Shown here piece by piece: positions 1 to 12,527 of a stretch of 64,000 bases of DNA. The notes beneath the pieces were generated by a model. The model was not told the origin of the DNA. It saw only the letters and a program-made list of their open reading frames with translations, and ran no database searches. Where the stretch lies: positions 1 through 64,000 of the forward strand of contig JAVTVY010016132.1 in NCBI GenBank assembly GCA_036873755.1. The letters run 5' to 3'. This stretch comes from Hanleya hanleyi. Its lineage: Eukaryota; Mollusca; Polyplacophora; Lepidopleurida; Hanleyidae. Made by a program: the position numbers and the translations under genes. Within the stretch, counting starts at the first letter, position 1. Each line of letters opens with the position of its first letter.

Positions 1-1407
1 GGCGGGTCAGCTACATGAAGGGACGTCACTCTTGTGACACAATGTCACAACTCGACAACTGTAGACTACTGCATGTTTCGATCCAAGGGAGATAATCAGG
101 ATTCAGACACTTTCAAATTCGAAGTTTCAACAGTACTGCGCGGACCGGATCCCTTCAGTATTAAGTATTGTACCATCTTATTATTTTCGAGCATGGTATC
201 TTAAAAGAGATATCTCAAACTAGTCCAGTAAACCGAACAGAATTAGCATTCGTTCCTAATTATAAAATCTTAAGTATGCCAAAGTGTCAAAGAGATTTTT
301 CTTCGCTTCCAGTACCCAATGATGACACGTGCAAAAAAAAAAATTAAAAAAAATACTACAAAATGAAGACGAAGGATCCTCCGTACATGTACATTCACTT
401 TTATACTAACTTTGCTCATTTCTCTTGTACTATAACAACCGACATAAGTACAGTTTCTAGAAATCTTGAAACTCGTGAAACTTAGAAAGATTATATCTTG
501 GTGTTTTCCAGTGTCCCTTTTTCGATCTTTTTTGCTCAGATTCGAAATTCTGTAAACAAAATTACAACTCAATCGTCTTAGTAACAAGGGACAAAAAGAT
601 CCTCTTGTCATTAGCTTACAATTATCGGACAATGGCGGGCGCCAAGATCCTTCAGGATCTCTCGTTTAATTAGCTCTTTGCTGAAGAGTGAAACGATTTC
701 TTTTTTAATGATCTGGCTCTCAACGGCACTAAACTTGGGCTTACATGGAGGACAATATTGTCCTGTAGGTTGTCTGTATAAATCAATTTTATAACCAGAT
801 ATGGCAGATAAAACCCAAGGTTATCGTATTCCAGTGCTTAAAATGGAATAAACTTCATCTAATAAACAGAGCGAGAAATGGTTAAATTGCATATATCTTA
901 TTTTAGCTTTTTCTGGTCTGGCCTGTTCGGGCGGTTAATTACGTTTCTCCGCCACATTCTAACCGATATTCCCAGATTATCATAATCCGGATAAAAAGTC
1001 TGGCGAAAGTGCCGGAGAACGGGCGAGACCACTGCAAACTGGGATCGCCAGGAGCCAGCACGCAGCTGATTGAGACTCACGGGTACTTTTCTTTATTCCC
1101 TCGACCACCCACACCCCTAATAATCTTCATTAACCAATTATCAACGGTAACAGTTTGGCGATCATATTTGCTGACGTCATTTTTGCAAATGCTCTTTCCA
1201 AAACATTTAAAAGTCGATCGCAGAATTACTTGGTTAATGGCCGTGGACCATATCAGAAATATAGTTATGGAAATACATTGAGACAAGTTTACATTCCCTG
1301 TATTAAGCGACAACTGAGAAAGATACGTGATAAGATAAAGTGTGTTCCGTCCTATTTTTGCTTTCTGTTCTTTTTTTTTTGTCTTTTGTCTTTTTTTATC
1401 TCACCGG
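1..1407. other. no gene recognised
   Basis: This is AT-rich sequence with only short open frames on both strands, none with recognisable domains or convincing splice borders. The stretch at 1132-1151 closely resembles the last 20 bases of the window (63981-64000), so a short dispersed repeat is present at both places. Confidence 0.4.
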
Positions 1408-2005
1408 AAAAAGGACCACGTATGTTTAGATGAGTAAATGGCCCCAGAACAGATGCAGTAGAAGTGCCAAAAATAAAATATTACAAATACAAGTAATTCT
1501 TCAGTTGGCATGAAGTACAATATTATATTGTATACTCAGAAAAGTTTCAAGGCACTGAGTCTCATCATTCTCGAATAACAGGGCCGTGAAGTAGTGCATT
1601 CGTGCAAAATCGCCAATGTTGAGGCGATTACACTTCATATTTCTTTCCACAAACGTATGAAGATGAACGATAATCAGAACCAGCTTGATACAGCATACCG
1701 GTTGTGCCAATACGTAGTCGTAGACCAAATCTGGTTCTGGTTATCGTTTATCTTCATATGTTTACAGAGAACAATAAGAATTGTTTTCACCTCAGAATCA
1801 ACTATTTTGCACAAATGCACTACTTTACGGCCCTGATACTCGAGAATCACGAGACTCAGTGCCTTGACATTTTTCTGAGTATACGATATAATATTGTACT
1901 CTATGCCAATTGAACAATTTCTTATAGTGGCTGTATTTTTTTTTGGTACTTCTGTATAGCACCTGAGCTGGGGCCATTTACCCATCTAAAGATACAAGGT
2001 CCTTT
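1408..2005. repeat. 598-bp foldback (long inverted repeat) element
   Basis: The left half (about 1408-1700) is repeated in inverted orientation in the right half (about 1725-2005), with a centre of only about 25 bases. Outer pairing includes AAGGACC and TTTAGATGAGTAAATGGCCCC-like sequence on the left against its complement near 1970-2000. The open frames on both strands are by-products of the palindrome. It is most likely a MITE or foldback DNA element. No target duplication was confirmed. Confidence 0.7.
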
Positions 2006-3100
2006 ACTGGCTGATACTCCACCCCAAAGCCCCCTTGTCGACGCCCTTGGTTATGGATATGGCATGTCTGAATATACATCTGCGATGTTTCCATAGCGGG
2101 CAGAGCGCTATCGCCAATTCTGTCAGTGATAACAGATTTGTATAGGTTCCAGCAACTATCGTGAGCAGTACTAGAATCCGCACAGCCATTCTATCCATAA
2201 AGTTACTTCCCCTTCTCGAATTCGTAGCCATATTGGTTTTGATTGTATGTTGTAAACCCCAAGTGCATTCATGATCTGTAAAGGTTTCTAGGACGGCATC
2301 GGTTGCCTAATGAGTGAACGACGAAGTAGAATGGACTTTCTTAATATTTTTAATAAATGTATATACACAAAATTAAAGATTCGCAGAACAATATATTCCA
2401 TTACTCTCAGGTGAATCGTGTTGTCATTGACACCCTCAATCACCCTCAATGCGCTTCTAATACTTCACACGTCGTATCCAACAAATATTCATGTAATAGT
2501 AATCAATAACACATACACAAAAAAGGAATTTATCACAGAGCAATTCATTAAACATTCTAAAGATATCGCTTATCACCCATAGAGAATATACAAAAACACC
2601 GTGATCTTTATAAACAAAAAGTAATCTCGTCTTGTTTGTAAGATATAAATGGGATACAAGAGATCTGGTCCCGGGACAGTAGTTAGTTCAGTTATTCAGT
2701 TCGGTTTAAACTTTGTTGCCAGGCATTCAACAAAAACGGGACTATGCAACAAGACAACACACTAGGGAGAGGGACCTCCACCACATGCATTGTAGGCTTA
2801 TCTCACCGTGTATAACGGTCTCATCTGTCTCCTGTCCCCTTTCCGTTATAAATGTTGGGGATAGGGGAGGGCTCCGGGTGATGTGTCCTCTCTGTATGAG
2901 TGAGAGAAAGAGAGAGAGAATGGCAATCGGGAGTGAACTTTATCAGGATGGCCTGTTAACGTTGAATTGTGTCAAAATCAAGACTTTAGCTTGGCTGAAA
3001 AGCATTTCCACTGACTGAACGGAGCATCTTCCCCATAGCGCATGCTCCATTTCACAGGCTCATTTATCATCCCTGCCTCCAATAGCGGAAGTTCACCTTT
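2006..3100. other. no gene recognised; weak promoter-like site
   Basis: No domain is recognisable here. A TATAAAT at about 2645 is followed some 45 bases later by TCAGTT-type initiator-like sequence. A minus-strand open frame at 2004-2231 begins with a hydrophobic, signal-like stretch (MAVRILVLLTIVAG). Neither is supported by splice borders or homology that I can name. Confidence 0.25.
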
Positions 3101-3917
3101 ACTACGTTGCTATGACGTATAGGGGAAAACCAAGGTACGCACGGTTCAGTTTGAATCCGACCGAACAACCTCTTCAGTTGTTCACATGAGCGAACTACTT
3201 CTCATGTGCTCTGTCCAGATAAACAGGGAAAATAATCTCCAGATAATTCTTTTTAACGCTATGTCAACAGAGGTATTAGGCAGACTTGAAAAGTAATCGA
3301 AATGTTCGGCAAACGTCTATTTTACTATATATGATGTCACTTCCAGCGATGTGCGCGCGGCAGAGAACCCTGTCCAAAAATCTGACTGGTGGCTGGAGTA
3401 TTATTAGACTCCCAGCGAGGTAGTTGTGAACGGAGTTCACTTGCAGTGAAAATCAGGCCCTTTGATAACGTTTCAGTGAAGTCGCGCTTAGGATCGCGAT
3501 CGTGTTCGGATCAAAAACACCCTGCAAAAGGGCCAAATGTGCATGGGTATCTCGAAACCATCAATAGACAGCGATCGATACTTGACTGTTTTCAACGCCG
3601 GAGCTCGCGGCCTAAATACTGTTCGTCTTGGAAACTAGATATGACTCGTGGACGCCAATGTTGGTAAAGTACTAAATAAAAGCAAGACCCTCAGATTAAA
3701 TTACCAATGGATAAATGAGTCTGAATTCAGACTTATTTTTTAATTCTGCATTATACCTCTTTTGACCTAGGTTAAAAAGAATGATCTAGTAACTATTTTC
3801 CCCGTTTATATGGACAGAGCATATGAAAAGTAGTTCGCCCATGTGCAAAACTGAAGGAGTTGTTCGGTCGGATTCAAACTGAACCGTGTGTGCGTGGGTT
3901 TTTCCCTTGAGCAACGT
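3101..3917. repeat. inverted-repeat DNA element, about 125-bp arms
   Basis: The left arm (about 3101-3235) contains ACGGTTCAGTTTGAATCCGA and CCGAACAAC. The right arm (about 3797-3917) carries the reverse complement with scattered mismatches, including the CTCTGTCC/GGACAGAG segment. About 560 bp of unrelated sequence lies between the arms, with one plus-strand open frame (3389-3667) that has no recognisable domain. It is probably a non-autonomous DNA transposon. Confidence 0.65.
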
Positions 3918-4832
3918 CGTAAAGTTCATCTTGTGCTGTTGTGGGCAGGGCTAATGTACAGTGAGCGTACGCTGTCAGGAGGTTGCATACGGACATGACT
4001 GATATTCCATTTTGACCGCTGTGACATATGAACATAGATCAAGGTCAGGCGGGTCAGAACTTGACCTAGAGGCCATCATAAGTCAGCATTGAGACAAAGG
4101 ACTCGACTCTAGTTCAATTCGCCTTTGATAGATTTCACAAGCAAATATGACTGATAGTCAAAGTTTGACCTCTGTGACCTTTGATATAGGTCACGATCAG
4201 TAGTGAGTTAACTTGACATGGTTCCACAGATCCAGTCTCTAGATATCTTTGTTATTGAGATAGTGTGTTCACACTATTTGGGATGGAATGACATAGACCC
4301 ACAGGAAGGAACAGTATTCCATAGTCCCCGCCTATTATCACATAGCATACCATAGGTAAAACTCTGAAAGTTACGCGAGAAGCAGCATGCTCAACGAGTC
4401 ACCATCAAGTGCATCGTTACCGTTGGTCAAAAAATGTTCCAGGTCGAAAAGGGATTTATGGGCCTCTGCATTAAGTCATCGAACTTTGGACAAATCGGTT
4501 GCGGAGTGAACACATGCCTTGTCCAAACCAAGTCGTTCTAATACATATTACGAACTGAGTCACCGTGTTTATAAGCGTCACGGTATATTATCAACAATTG
4601 CCAACGCGCCCAACAGTGGAATTTCAACAACACATTTTTGTCAAGCGCTGATTACTTACTTCTAAATCTGTTATATCATCGCGAAAACTTGTACAACATT
4701 GAAACCACATAGGTATATAATAATTGGCATTTTAAAGTACTTGGATTTTTCAAAATACTCTATACAGAATATAACACATACATTTCTCAGTTTATACGAA
4801 GGAGTTCCTTAATCACTGTACAAAGCAGTCAG

Positions 4833-5194
4833 CAGGTTAGGGCGATCCCGCTCTCTAAAATGGAGGTAAAAAAGGTCGGTTTTGCTCAATAACTTTTGAT
4901 TCCTTCTTAACCAATGCATAAAAATTTCAGGCGCATAATTTATCTATTGTTCCATGTCGTAAAATTTGCCATGTGAAGAACCAGCCAATGTTGTTTAAAC
5001 AGCGCGAAGGATGTTTGGCCTATTATTATGCAAATTAGATAGACGACAATTTACTTTTTTACTACCATTTAATGTGGCTAGATATGTCTGTATGCGCCTC
5101 AAGAGGATTTTGCTGAATTCATTATGTGAACTGATTATTGAGCAAGAATGACCCCTTTCACCTCCATTTTAGAGAGCGGGAGTCCCCTAAACTG
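4833..5194. repeat. MITE-like inverted repeat, 362 bp
   Basis: CCCGCTCTCTAAAATGGAGG near 4848 is matched by its reverse complement near 5160-5182. The pairing extends outward to GTTAGGG/CCCCTAA and inward to TTGCTCAATAA/TTATTGAGCAA. The interior is AT-rich and non-coding. Confidence 0.7.
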
Positions 5195-5989
5195 TTGTAG
5201 CAATGTCAGTAAACTAAGATATTGTTATCGTAGGCTAGTTATCTCCCTTGTATGTTGAAAATTCTTTCTGGATTTGGACTCATTCTCTGCATTGCGAAAT
5301 GTATTGGGTCCGAATAAACACCAACAAAGCCGGAGAATGAACGATCATGACCCAAGAAAAGGTGGCCTGAACTGTTATAACCAATCAGGCAGCTGAAATG
5401 ATCAGCCAATAGAATTTGAATTAGAAAAAATTCATATATGATTGATTATTCGAAATAAATGCATATTTCCCGTTTGAAAAGCAATACAACCACCACTTGC
5501 CATATTTGCAGATCACAGAAAAAACCTCATTGGCTGCACGATGTATTTCAGCTCTTGTCCTGATTGGCTATCTATGGCATCACGTGCCTTTCTCGTATAG
5601 GTCAAGCGAAACAACGGCGACGATAACAGGATAAACCTGGCTGAATCTGATCTTGTTTTCTATGTTGCAAAAATCACAAAATGAACAATCTGCCGAATAT
5701 AATTGTTAAATATGTATGCAGTTTCCTGAGTTATCTCAAGTTTAACGTAAATCAATAGGCGATATGATACTATTGTTCGAAAACAAATAAGTGTCTGTAC
5801 CCTTTGACCTTGCGATAGATATATACAAACCTGTCCCAGACAGCCGTCTCAAACGGCTATACAAAAACATCTACACACAGCTGAGCACGTATAATAAGAT
5901 GAACAATGGACAATATAATCAACATATTTATATGAAAATAAAATAACTAACACAGTCAGGAAAATGGTGATAGCCAATACCAAAAAAGG
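5195..5989. other. no gene recognised
   Basis: AT-rich sequence with no coding signal, RNA gene or clear repeat recognised. Confidence 0.35.
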
Positions 5990-6300
5990 CGACGACAGCA
6001 TCACTAATAAATGGCGATCATTTAAAAACATCGCCATATTTCATCGTCACCATTATACGATGATGGCCATCAGCATTTATTGGCGATGACCTGAAATTTA
6101 CACTCACTGCTCGTCGCCATTTATTGGTGATGACCAGATGACCTGAAATCTACAATCTTTGCTCGTCACCATTTATTGGTGATGACCAGGCCTCATCGCC
6201 AATAAATGGCGATGAAATAACCTCGTCACCATCTGTTCTCACCCATAAATGGCGATGACAGGGCTCAGCACTGATAAATAGCGTTGGGCCATCGCCATTT
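5990..6300. repeat. cluster of inverted ATCGCCATTTATTGGCGAT-type units
   Basis: Self-complementary motifs of the type CATCGCCATTTATTGGTGATGA recur about seven times in both orientations. The stretch could form several alternative hairpins. It resembles a small foldback element or a diverged minisatellite and has no coding potential. Confidence 0.6.
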
Positions 6301-7060
6301 TTCTGATTGTGAATGGTGAATCCACGTCATATCTTCAACGACATAATACTATATCCTAGTTTCATAAAACTTGAATAAAGTCGAGTCGTACAAATGGAGA
6401 TTTGTTTTCCAGAGAGATTTCCACCTGGATTGCATCACTACATTAATATCCCATGAATTTTAGGACAACTTTCTTGGACGGACATATCTACAATTGCTAG
6501 ACACAAGGATCGCCCATCCAGTACTAGTAGTTGTGCTTTACCAAGAAAGTCTTATCGGCATCATAAAAGTAATTGGATATTTGTAACGATAAGTACATTG
6601 TCATATGCAAGTTGTCCCCCCTTAATGAGCACTCTCGAGTAAGGGAGTATTGATACGAATTCACTTTCTAAAGACATTTTTATTACATGGCTATAATCAT
6701 GTTCATTAAATACATTTAGCGGAATGATTGCCTGGAAGAATTGCTAGCATCATTAGTCGACTATTAACACACCATAAGTTTTCATTTGTTTACTATTCCC
6801 AGCTTCTAAATTGACAGGCCTACCTATCTGTGATCATATCCGCCATTTTCTATGCTAACCCACTATTTCCGTACGTGTTTCGAGTTCAGGTCTGTGTGCA
6901 GCGATGCCATTTATCAATGTCTTCAATCCGCGCGTGGGCATACGACCGATGAACTGAAATTTGTAATTCCATGTAAACTTGTGTGCGTGGAAATTTTTGC
7001 CGACGGACGAATTGTTTGGAGTGGACAATAGGAAAGAAAATCGCTGCAGGCGATACTATG
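6301..7060. other. no gene recognised
   Basis: AT-rich sequence. I see no coding exon, RNA gene or repeat that I can support. Confidence 0.35.
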
Positions 7061-7190
7061 CACTGTAACAAAGTACCGTTAAATAGACGGTATGTTACCG
7101 TGAGGCTGACGGTAATCTACCGTATCTTCAGAATTACGGTATATTACCGTAAATTTGACGGTAAAAGGTAGAATACCGTTATTCACAGTG
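7061..7190. mobile_element. 130-bp MITE with CACTG...CAGTG ends and internal ACGGTA motifs
   Basis: The element begins CACTGTAACA and ends TTCACAGTG, and is filled with inverted TACCGT/ACGGTA motifs about 10-20 bases apart. A related ACGGTA-rich stretch lies at 7935-8094. The termini resemble those of CACTG-type (CMC superfamily) elements, but a target duplication could not be fixed by eye, so the superfamily is inference. Confidence 0.6.
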
Positions 7191-7670
7191 CAAATGTAAT
7201 GGGAGATTACTCTGTTCATTATTAGTTTCTTTCAAAAAGTCATGCTTTGTTATATTTTATTAGTTCATCTTTAATGTAATACCTATTTCACCTCATTTGG
7301 ATGTTAGAAAAGGTAATCTGTGACTCTTTCGTCGTGCTAACTCGGACGAAAATGGACTTGTGGAATTATCTTGAGTTTCATTAACCATTCAGACTGGGAT
7401 TGGCACCCATAAGTGGATGTGATACTGGAACCATAAGGACAAGCTTTATTTTGGCTAATTTCAGTTACACTATTGGGGTCAATAGAAGGTACCATGTTTG
7501 CCTGTTTGAACCTTTTTATGTGAGACAACTTCCTCGTGGTCTGGTTTATAATAGAGGGCACTGCGCATGTCCGTCTGTGAATGGACCTGTGGACAGACAC
7601 GACCCCAGCAGTGTAACGCCAACCCATTATTATTATTTATGACGCGTCATTTTCAGTTTCAGGGATTATA

Positions 7671-7877
7671 CAGGGTGTTCCAGAAGTCTTGGTCACATTT
7701 TGACATTGAATATATTGAAAACTATTGAGGATATACAAATGCATATGGCAACATCATTAGCATTACACAAAACTTAATGACTTTCATTTTCAAATGGTAC
7801 CAGTTTCATCTTACTACCATCCATGGCTCAGCAGATACGAGGATTTGAAATGTGACCAAGACTTCTGGAACACCCTG
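7671..7877. mobile_element. mariner/Tc1-like MITE, 207 bp, TA target duplication
   Basis: The left end CAGGGTGTTCCAGAAGTC is matched by a near-perfect inverted copy at the right end. TA dinucleotides flank both sides (7669-7670 and 7878-7879). The TIR resembles the CAGGGTGT ends of mariner/Tc1 elements. The interior is too short for a transposase, so the element is non-autonomous. Confidence 0.8.
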
Positions 7878-7934
7878 TATTATGGTTCATTTGCATATTT
7901 ATCTTACTTTAGAAAAATTTATGCAATGAATATT

Positions 7935-8094
7935 ATACGGTAACGCCGTAAAATTTACGGTATATCACCGTACATTTTACGGTGACCGCGAAACAACTTT
8001 TACGGTCACCGTTATTTTTACGGTAGATGGTTGGCAGCCTGAGCTGCCGGTATTCTACCGTAAAATCTACGGGCGATTGTTAACAGTGGATAGC
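7935..8094. repeat. ACGGTA-rich inverted-repeat stretch
   Basis: TACGGTAACGCCGTAAAATT and many inverted TTTACGGT/ACCGTAAA motifs fill this stretch, which ends in TTAACAGTG. It looks like a diverged, partly truncated relative of the MITE at 7061-7190. Confidence 0.55.
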
Positions 8095-8361
8095 CAAGAT
8101 GATGTAGGTAGACCTGCTTGACAACGGATACCTATATCACCTTAGTCATGTACAAATAACCTTTATAAAAGTGCTGGTAATATCGGTTAATAGTTCCGGG
8201 ATATATACTTATGTATAAATATATATATATAGATTAAATGATCACAGTAAAAACTGCCTTTGTGTATGGTAAATATAGTATTAGAAAAAAGTCATGACTA
8301 ACTCGGACTGATTGATTTTGCTAACTAGTTTCACTGCTTTCAGCAGTTCTTCAAAGCATCG

Positions 8362-8367
8362 TTTATT
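8362..8367 (-). terminator. possible poly(A) signal of the PDE9 gene
   Basis: AATAAA on the minus strand lies about 290 bases downstream of the proposed PDE9 stop codon at 8653-8655. The position is plausible for a short 3' UTR. In AT-rich sequence this hexamer is common, so it is only a candidate. Confidence 0.3.
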
Positions 8368-8652
8368 AAAATCAATTCGATGGCGGTTCTATTTATGTGC
8401 ATGTGTGTTTTTCACAATTAGTTACAGATATATATAACGACTGATACTTCAATACGTTGATTAGATTTGTTAAAAAACAAAATTTTGCATTGTCTTCTTG
8501 AAGCTGCTATGATTGATATTCTGCGTAATTATCGTAGTCTGTTCACGTGACGTCAAGGATGGTATTTTGATTGAAGAAAAGCTCTATTCCATATAAGGGC
8601 TGCTCATAAGGACTTGTAGAAGGCACGACAAGGAACGTCTGGTAACGCCAAT

Positions 8653-8673
8653 CTACCCCTTCTTCTGTTGCTG
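8653..8673 (-). CDS. PDE9A: PDE9A-like terminal coding exon (QQQKKG, stop)
   Basis: Following the phase-0 donor at 9527, the next good acceptor is CTTTTCAG at 8674-8681, after which the frame reads Gln-Gln-Gln-Lys-Lys-Gly-stop (TAG at 8653-8655). PDE9 proteins end in variable charged tails, so a six-residue terminal exon is plausible. The acceptor is a CAGCAG tandem (NAGNAG), so use of the second AG would remove one Gln without changing frame. A longer open frame over this site (8543-8752) is in another phase and is treated as a shadow. Without transcripts this last exon is the least certain of the set. Confidence 0.5.
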   Translation of the reverse strand, partial: QQQKKG

Positions 8674-9199
8674 CTGAAAAGATGTGGAGGAAGTTAGTAG
8701 TTAGTGGTACGCCAATACAGTCGAATAAAATCTTGATTAAGATTAGCGTCACATAATATGGACAGTGATAGTTAAATACGTTATTAACATTTGGTGCAAA
8801 TAGAAGTCTATTGATCTATTTGCTGTTTCCACGGCAGCTCTCCCAGCTCCCCATTGATAAAGCTACACCTGTGACGTATATACCACCGTAGGCTCTCTCT
8901 CAGTTGGCGCTAAACATATCTGGCTTCGAGGCTGGCTCCCTGATGCATGCTGGGATTTGAAATTGAAGCCCAATGTGCAAAAAATAAATCCCGGTCCCTA
9001 ATGGGTGTAAGATACCCATTTTTAGGTTGTTTTTCTATTAGATTCTCCTCATTGATTCCGACAGTGTGAAGTTTGCCTTCCGACTACAATTGCGGCTGTA
9101 CGGTGGATACAAACAAACAGAGAAGGTTTCTTAAATTATAGTACGGTTCATGCTTTTTCAAGATAATTAGAATGTTATACTCTGTAGAATAACTTGAGT

Positions 9200-9470
9200 T
9201 TAATTTCATTCAAGTAAGAGTGGAAATTCACCCCACTCAAGCGATTTAGTGAAGAATTTCTCTCGCGTTGAGTAACTTCCACTCAAGTTGAGTGAATTCA
9301 ACTTGATTGAAATCAACATCACTCAACTTGAGCGAGTTATAAACTCAAACTTGAGTGAAATTTGAGTGAATGTCACTGAAACCTGAGAGAATTTCACTCT
9401 TACCCTTTAGTGGATTTCATTTCCACTCTTACTTGAGTGAACTTTTCACTCAAGTTTTTTTAGAGAGTAA
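9200..9470. repeat. clustered inverted CACTCAAGTTGAGTGA motifs
   Basis: At least eight copies or half-copies of ACTCAAG/CTTGAGT occur in both orientations, ending next to the PDE9 exon at 9527. The stretch can fold on itself and is non-coding. It is probably a foldback MITE within the intron. Confidence 0.55.
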
Positions 9471-9526
9471 TTCAATGGTTTTAGAACTCCTCGGTCACCT
9501 CCTCTCGGTCATGGATAGTATCTTAC

Positions 9527-9610
9527 CTCGCTTTCAGTTTTCATATCCTCGTATCTCTGTAACGCCGTGCGCAGTTGTGCAACCATTATATCGTCTGTTC
9601 GTGAGAACAA
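9527..9610 (-). CDS. PDE9A: PDE9A-like exon, C-terminal helix (28 codons)
   Basis: The exon reads LFSRTDDIMVAQLRT... and ends ...RYEDMKTESE. It is bounded by the acceptor TTTCTGTACTACAG and the donor GTAAGA. It continues directly, in phase 0, from the exon ending FETVAK at 12528. In PDE9 the corresponding segment starts LFP and contains EEIM..PL and RYEELK, the last helices of the catalytic domain, and the match in pattern and position is good. The 2.5-kb minisatellite at 9893-12440 lies in the intron just upstream. Confidence 0.85.
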
Positions 9611-9892
9611 CTGTAGTACAGAAATAAAATGGTTATCTTCCAGTACAAGTCCTTGTCATTCAATAAAATATCTGGAATCAGAGTTCTCTAGCCTACTTCA
9701 AAATCAGTTTTCAACTCACACAAACTCGGGAACAGCACAGGCGATGACAAGTGTCACGAGAAGAAATGCATATTCGGATTGAGTATACATATACCATTAT
9801 CTTAGTGTGACATATAGATTATAGAACTTGTCCAAACTCACAGCCAAAAAAAGGGACAGTTAGTAAAATTATGAAAGGTTATATGAGTTTGA

Positions 9893-12440
9893 GTCATCAC
9901 CATTTCATCGTCGCCTTTAAAAGGTGGTGGTCATCACCCGTTTAGGTGATGACCAGACCTTGCCATCGTCAAACAGTGATGACCAAGCCTCACTGTCTTG
10001 AAATAGTGATGATCACTCCCAGGCCTAATCACCTTCAAATAATGATGACCAGGCCTCATCACCTTTAAATGATGAGGACCAGGCCTCATCTTCAAATGGT
10101 GATGACCACGTCTCATTTTCTTCAGAAAGTGATGACCGGGCCTTATCACATTCAGATATTGATGACCAGGCGTCATCTTTAAACAGTGCTGACCAGGCCT
10201 CATCGTCTTCGAATACTGATGACCAGGCCTCATCAACTTCAAACCGTTTTGACCAGGCCTCATTTTTCCAAATAGTGATGACAAGGCCTAATCGTCTTCA
10301 AGTAGTGATGACCAGGCCTAACCGTCTTCAAATAGTGATGACCAGGCCTCATCGCCTTCAAATATGGATGACTAGGCTTCATCGTCTTCAAATATTGATA
10401 ACAAGGCCTCATCTTTAAATACTGATGACCAGGCCCCAGCTTCAAATAGTGATAACCAGGCCCCATTGTCTTCGAATAGTGGTGAGCAGGCCCCATCTTC
10501 AAATATTGATGACCAGGCCTCATCTTCAAATAGTGATGACCAGGCCCCACTGTCTTCGAATAGTGGTGAGCAGGCCCCATCTTCAAATATTGATGACCAG
10601 GCCTCATCTTCAAATAGTGATGACCAGGCCCCATTGTATCCGAATAGTGATGACCAGGCCTAATCTTCAAATATTGATGACCAGGTTTCATCTTCAGATA
10701 GTGAGGATCAGGCCTCATCGCCTTCAAATAGTGATGAACAGGTTTCATCTTTAAATATTGATGACCAGGCCTCATCACATTCAAATGGTGATGAGCGGGC
10801 CCCATTGTCTTCAAACAGTGATGATCAGATCACATAGCCCTTAAAGGATGATGACCAGACCTCATCACCTTCAAAGGATGATGACCAGGCCTCATCTTCA
10901 AATGGAGATGAGCAGCCATCTTCAGATAGTGATGACCAGGCCCCATCACCTTCAAATAGTGATGTGTCTCATTGTCCCCAAAAGCCCCATTGTCTTCAAA
11001 CAGTGATGACCAGGCCTCACTCTCTTTAAATAGTGATGACCAGGCCTCATCAACTTCAAACAGAGATGACCAGGCCTCATCAACTTCAAACTTTGATGAT
11101 CAGGCCACATCACCTTCGAAAAGTGATGATCAGGCCTCATCACCTTCAAAGGATGATGACCTGATCTCATCACCTTCAAAGAATGATGATCAGGCCTTAT
11201 CACCTTCATATAGTGATGACCAGGCCTCATCTTCGAATAGTGATGACCAGGTCTCATTGTCTTTATATAGTGATGACCAGGCCTCATCACCTTCAAACAT
11301 TGATGATCAGGCCTTATCATATCCAAAGGATGACGACCAGACCTTATTATCTTCAAAGGATGATGACGAGGCCTCATTTTGAAATAGTGATGATCAGGCT
11401 CGTCGTCTTCAAATAGTGACGACCGAACCTCGTCACCTTCAAACAGTGATGATAAGGCCTCATCACCTTCAAAGGATGTAGACCAGGCCTCAACACCTTC
11501 AAACATTGATGATCAGGCCTCATCATCTTCAAAGGATGATGACCAGACCTTATCATCTTCAAACATTGATGATGACGAGGCCTCATTTTGAAATAGTGAT
11601 GATCAGGCTCGTCGTCTTCAAATAGTGACGACCAGACCTCGTCACCTTCAAACAGTGATGATAAGGCCTCATCACCTTCAAAGGATGTAGACCAGGCCTC
11701 ATCACCTTTAAAGCATAATGACCAGGCTTCATCACCTTCAAATGATGATGACCAGATCTTATCATCTTCAAAGGATGATGAACAGATCTTAGCATCTTCA
11801 ATGGATGATGACCAGACATTAGCATCTTCGATGGATGAAGACCAGGCATTGTCTTCAACTAGTGATGACCAGGTCTCATCGTCTTCAATAGTGAGGACCA
11901 GGCCTCATCACATTCAAACAGTGATGACCAGGCCTCATCGTCTTCAATAGTGAGGGTCGTCTTCAATAGTGAGGACCAGGCCTCATCACATTCAAACAGT
12001 GATGACCAGGCCTCATCGTCTTCAATAGTGAGGACCAGGCCTCATCGTCTTCAATAGTGAGGACCAGGCCTCATCGTCTTCAATAGTGATGACCAGACCT
12101 CATCGTCTTCAATAGTGATGACCAGGCCTCATCGTCTTCAATAGTGAGGACCAGGCCTCATCACATTCAAACAGTGATGACCAGGCCTCATCGTCTTCAA
12201 TAGTGAGGACCAGGCCTCATCGTCTTCAATAGTGAGGACCAGGCCTCATCGTCTTCAATAGTGATGACCAGACCTCATCGTCTTCAATAGTGATGACCAG
12301 GCCTCATCGTCTTCAATAGTGAGGACCAGGCCTCATCACATTCAAACAGTGATGATCAGGCCTCATCGTCTTCAAATGGTGATGTCTAGACCTAATCACC
12401 TTCAAATAATGATGACTAGGCCTACTTACCTTCCAAAGAT
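9893..12440. repeat. 2.5-kb minisatellite, 27/30-bp GATGACCAGGCCTCATC units
   Basis: About 85-90 degenerate units of the form GATGACCAGGCCTCATC plus ACCTTCAAATAGT (30 bp) or TTCAAATAGT (27 bp) are arranged head to tail. From about 11880 to 12345 a higher-order block recurs, with alternating GTCTTCAATAGTGAGGACC and CACATTCAAACAGTGATGACC units. Unit lengths are multiples of three, which keeps repetitive frames open on both strands (HHYLKTMRPG on minus, SSNSDDQA on plus). Frames are broken by indels and stops, there are no splice borders of note, and the array sits in a PDE9 intron, so I read it as non-coding. Confidence 0.9.
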
Positions 12441-12527
12441 AATGTGTAAGGACAAGAAAAAAAAGACAAAGACAAAATCAGGAGGCAATTATATAGAGGA
12501 AAGAACAAAGACAAATCTCCAACGAAC

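Noticed and set aside
270..632. 120-residue minus-strand frame
   Set aside because: Composition is that of translated AT-rich DNA (runs of Phe/Lys/Ile), with no domain or splice evidence.
2004..2231. Minus-strand frame with a signal-peptide-like start
   Set aside because: No donor, no recognisable mature domain and no supporting context. It could arise by chance in this length.
8543..8752. 69-residue minus-strand frame (ATEEGVDWRYQTFLVV...)
   Set aside because: It overlaps the proposed PDE9 last exon in another phase. The phase required by the upstream exon gives QQQKKG-stop instead.
10260..11858. Long repetitive open frames on both strands of the GATGACCAGGCC array
   Set aside because: They follow from unit lengths divisible by three. 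They are interrupted by stops and indels, have no start context, and lie in a PDE9 intron.
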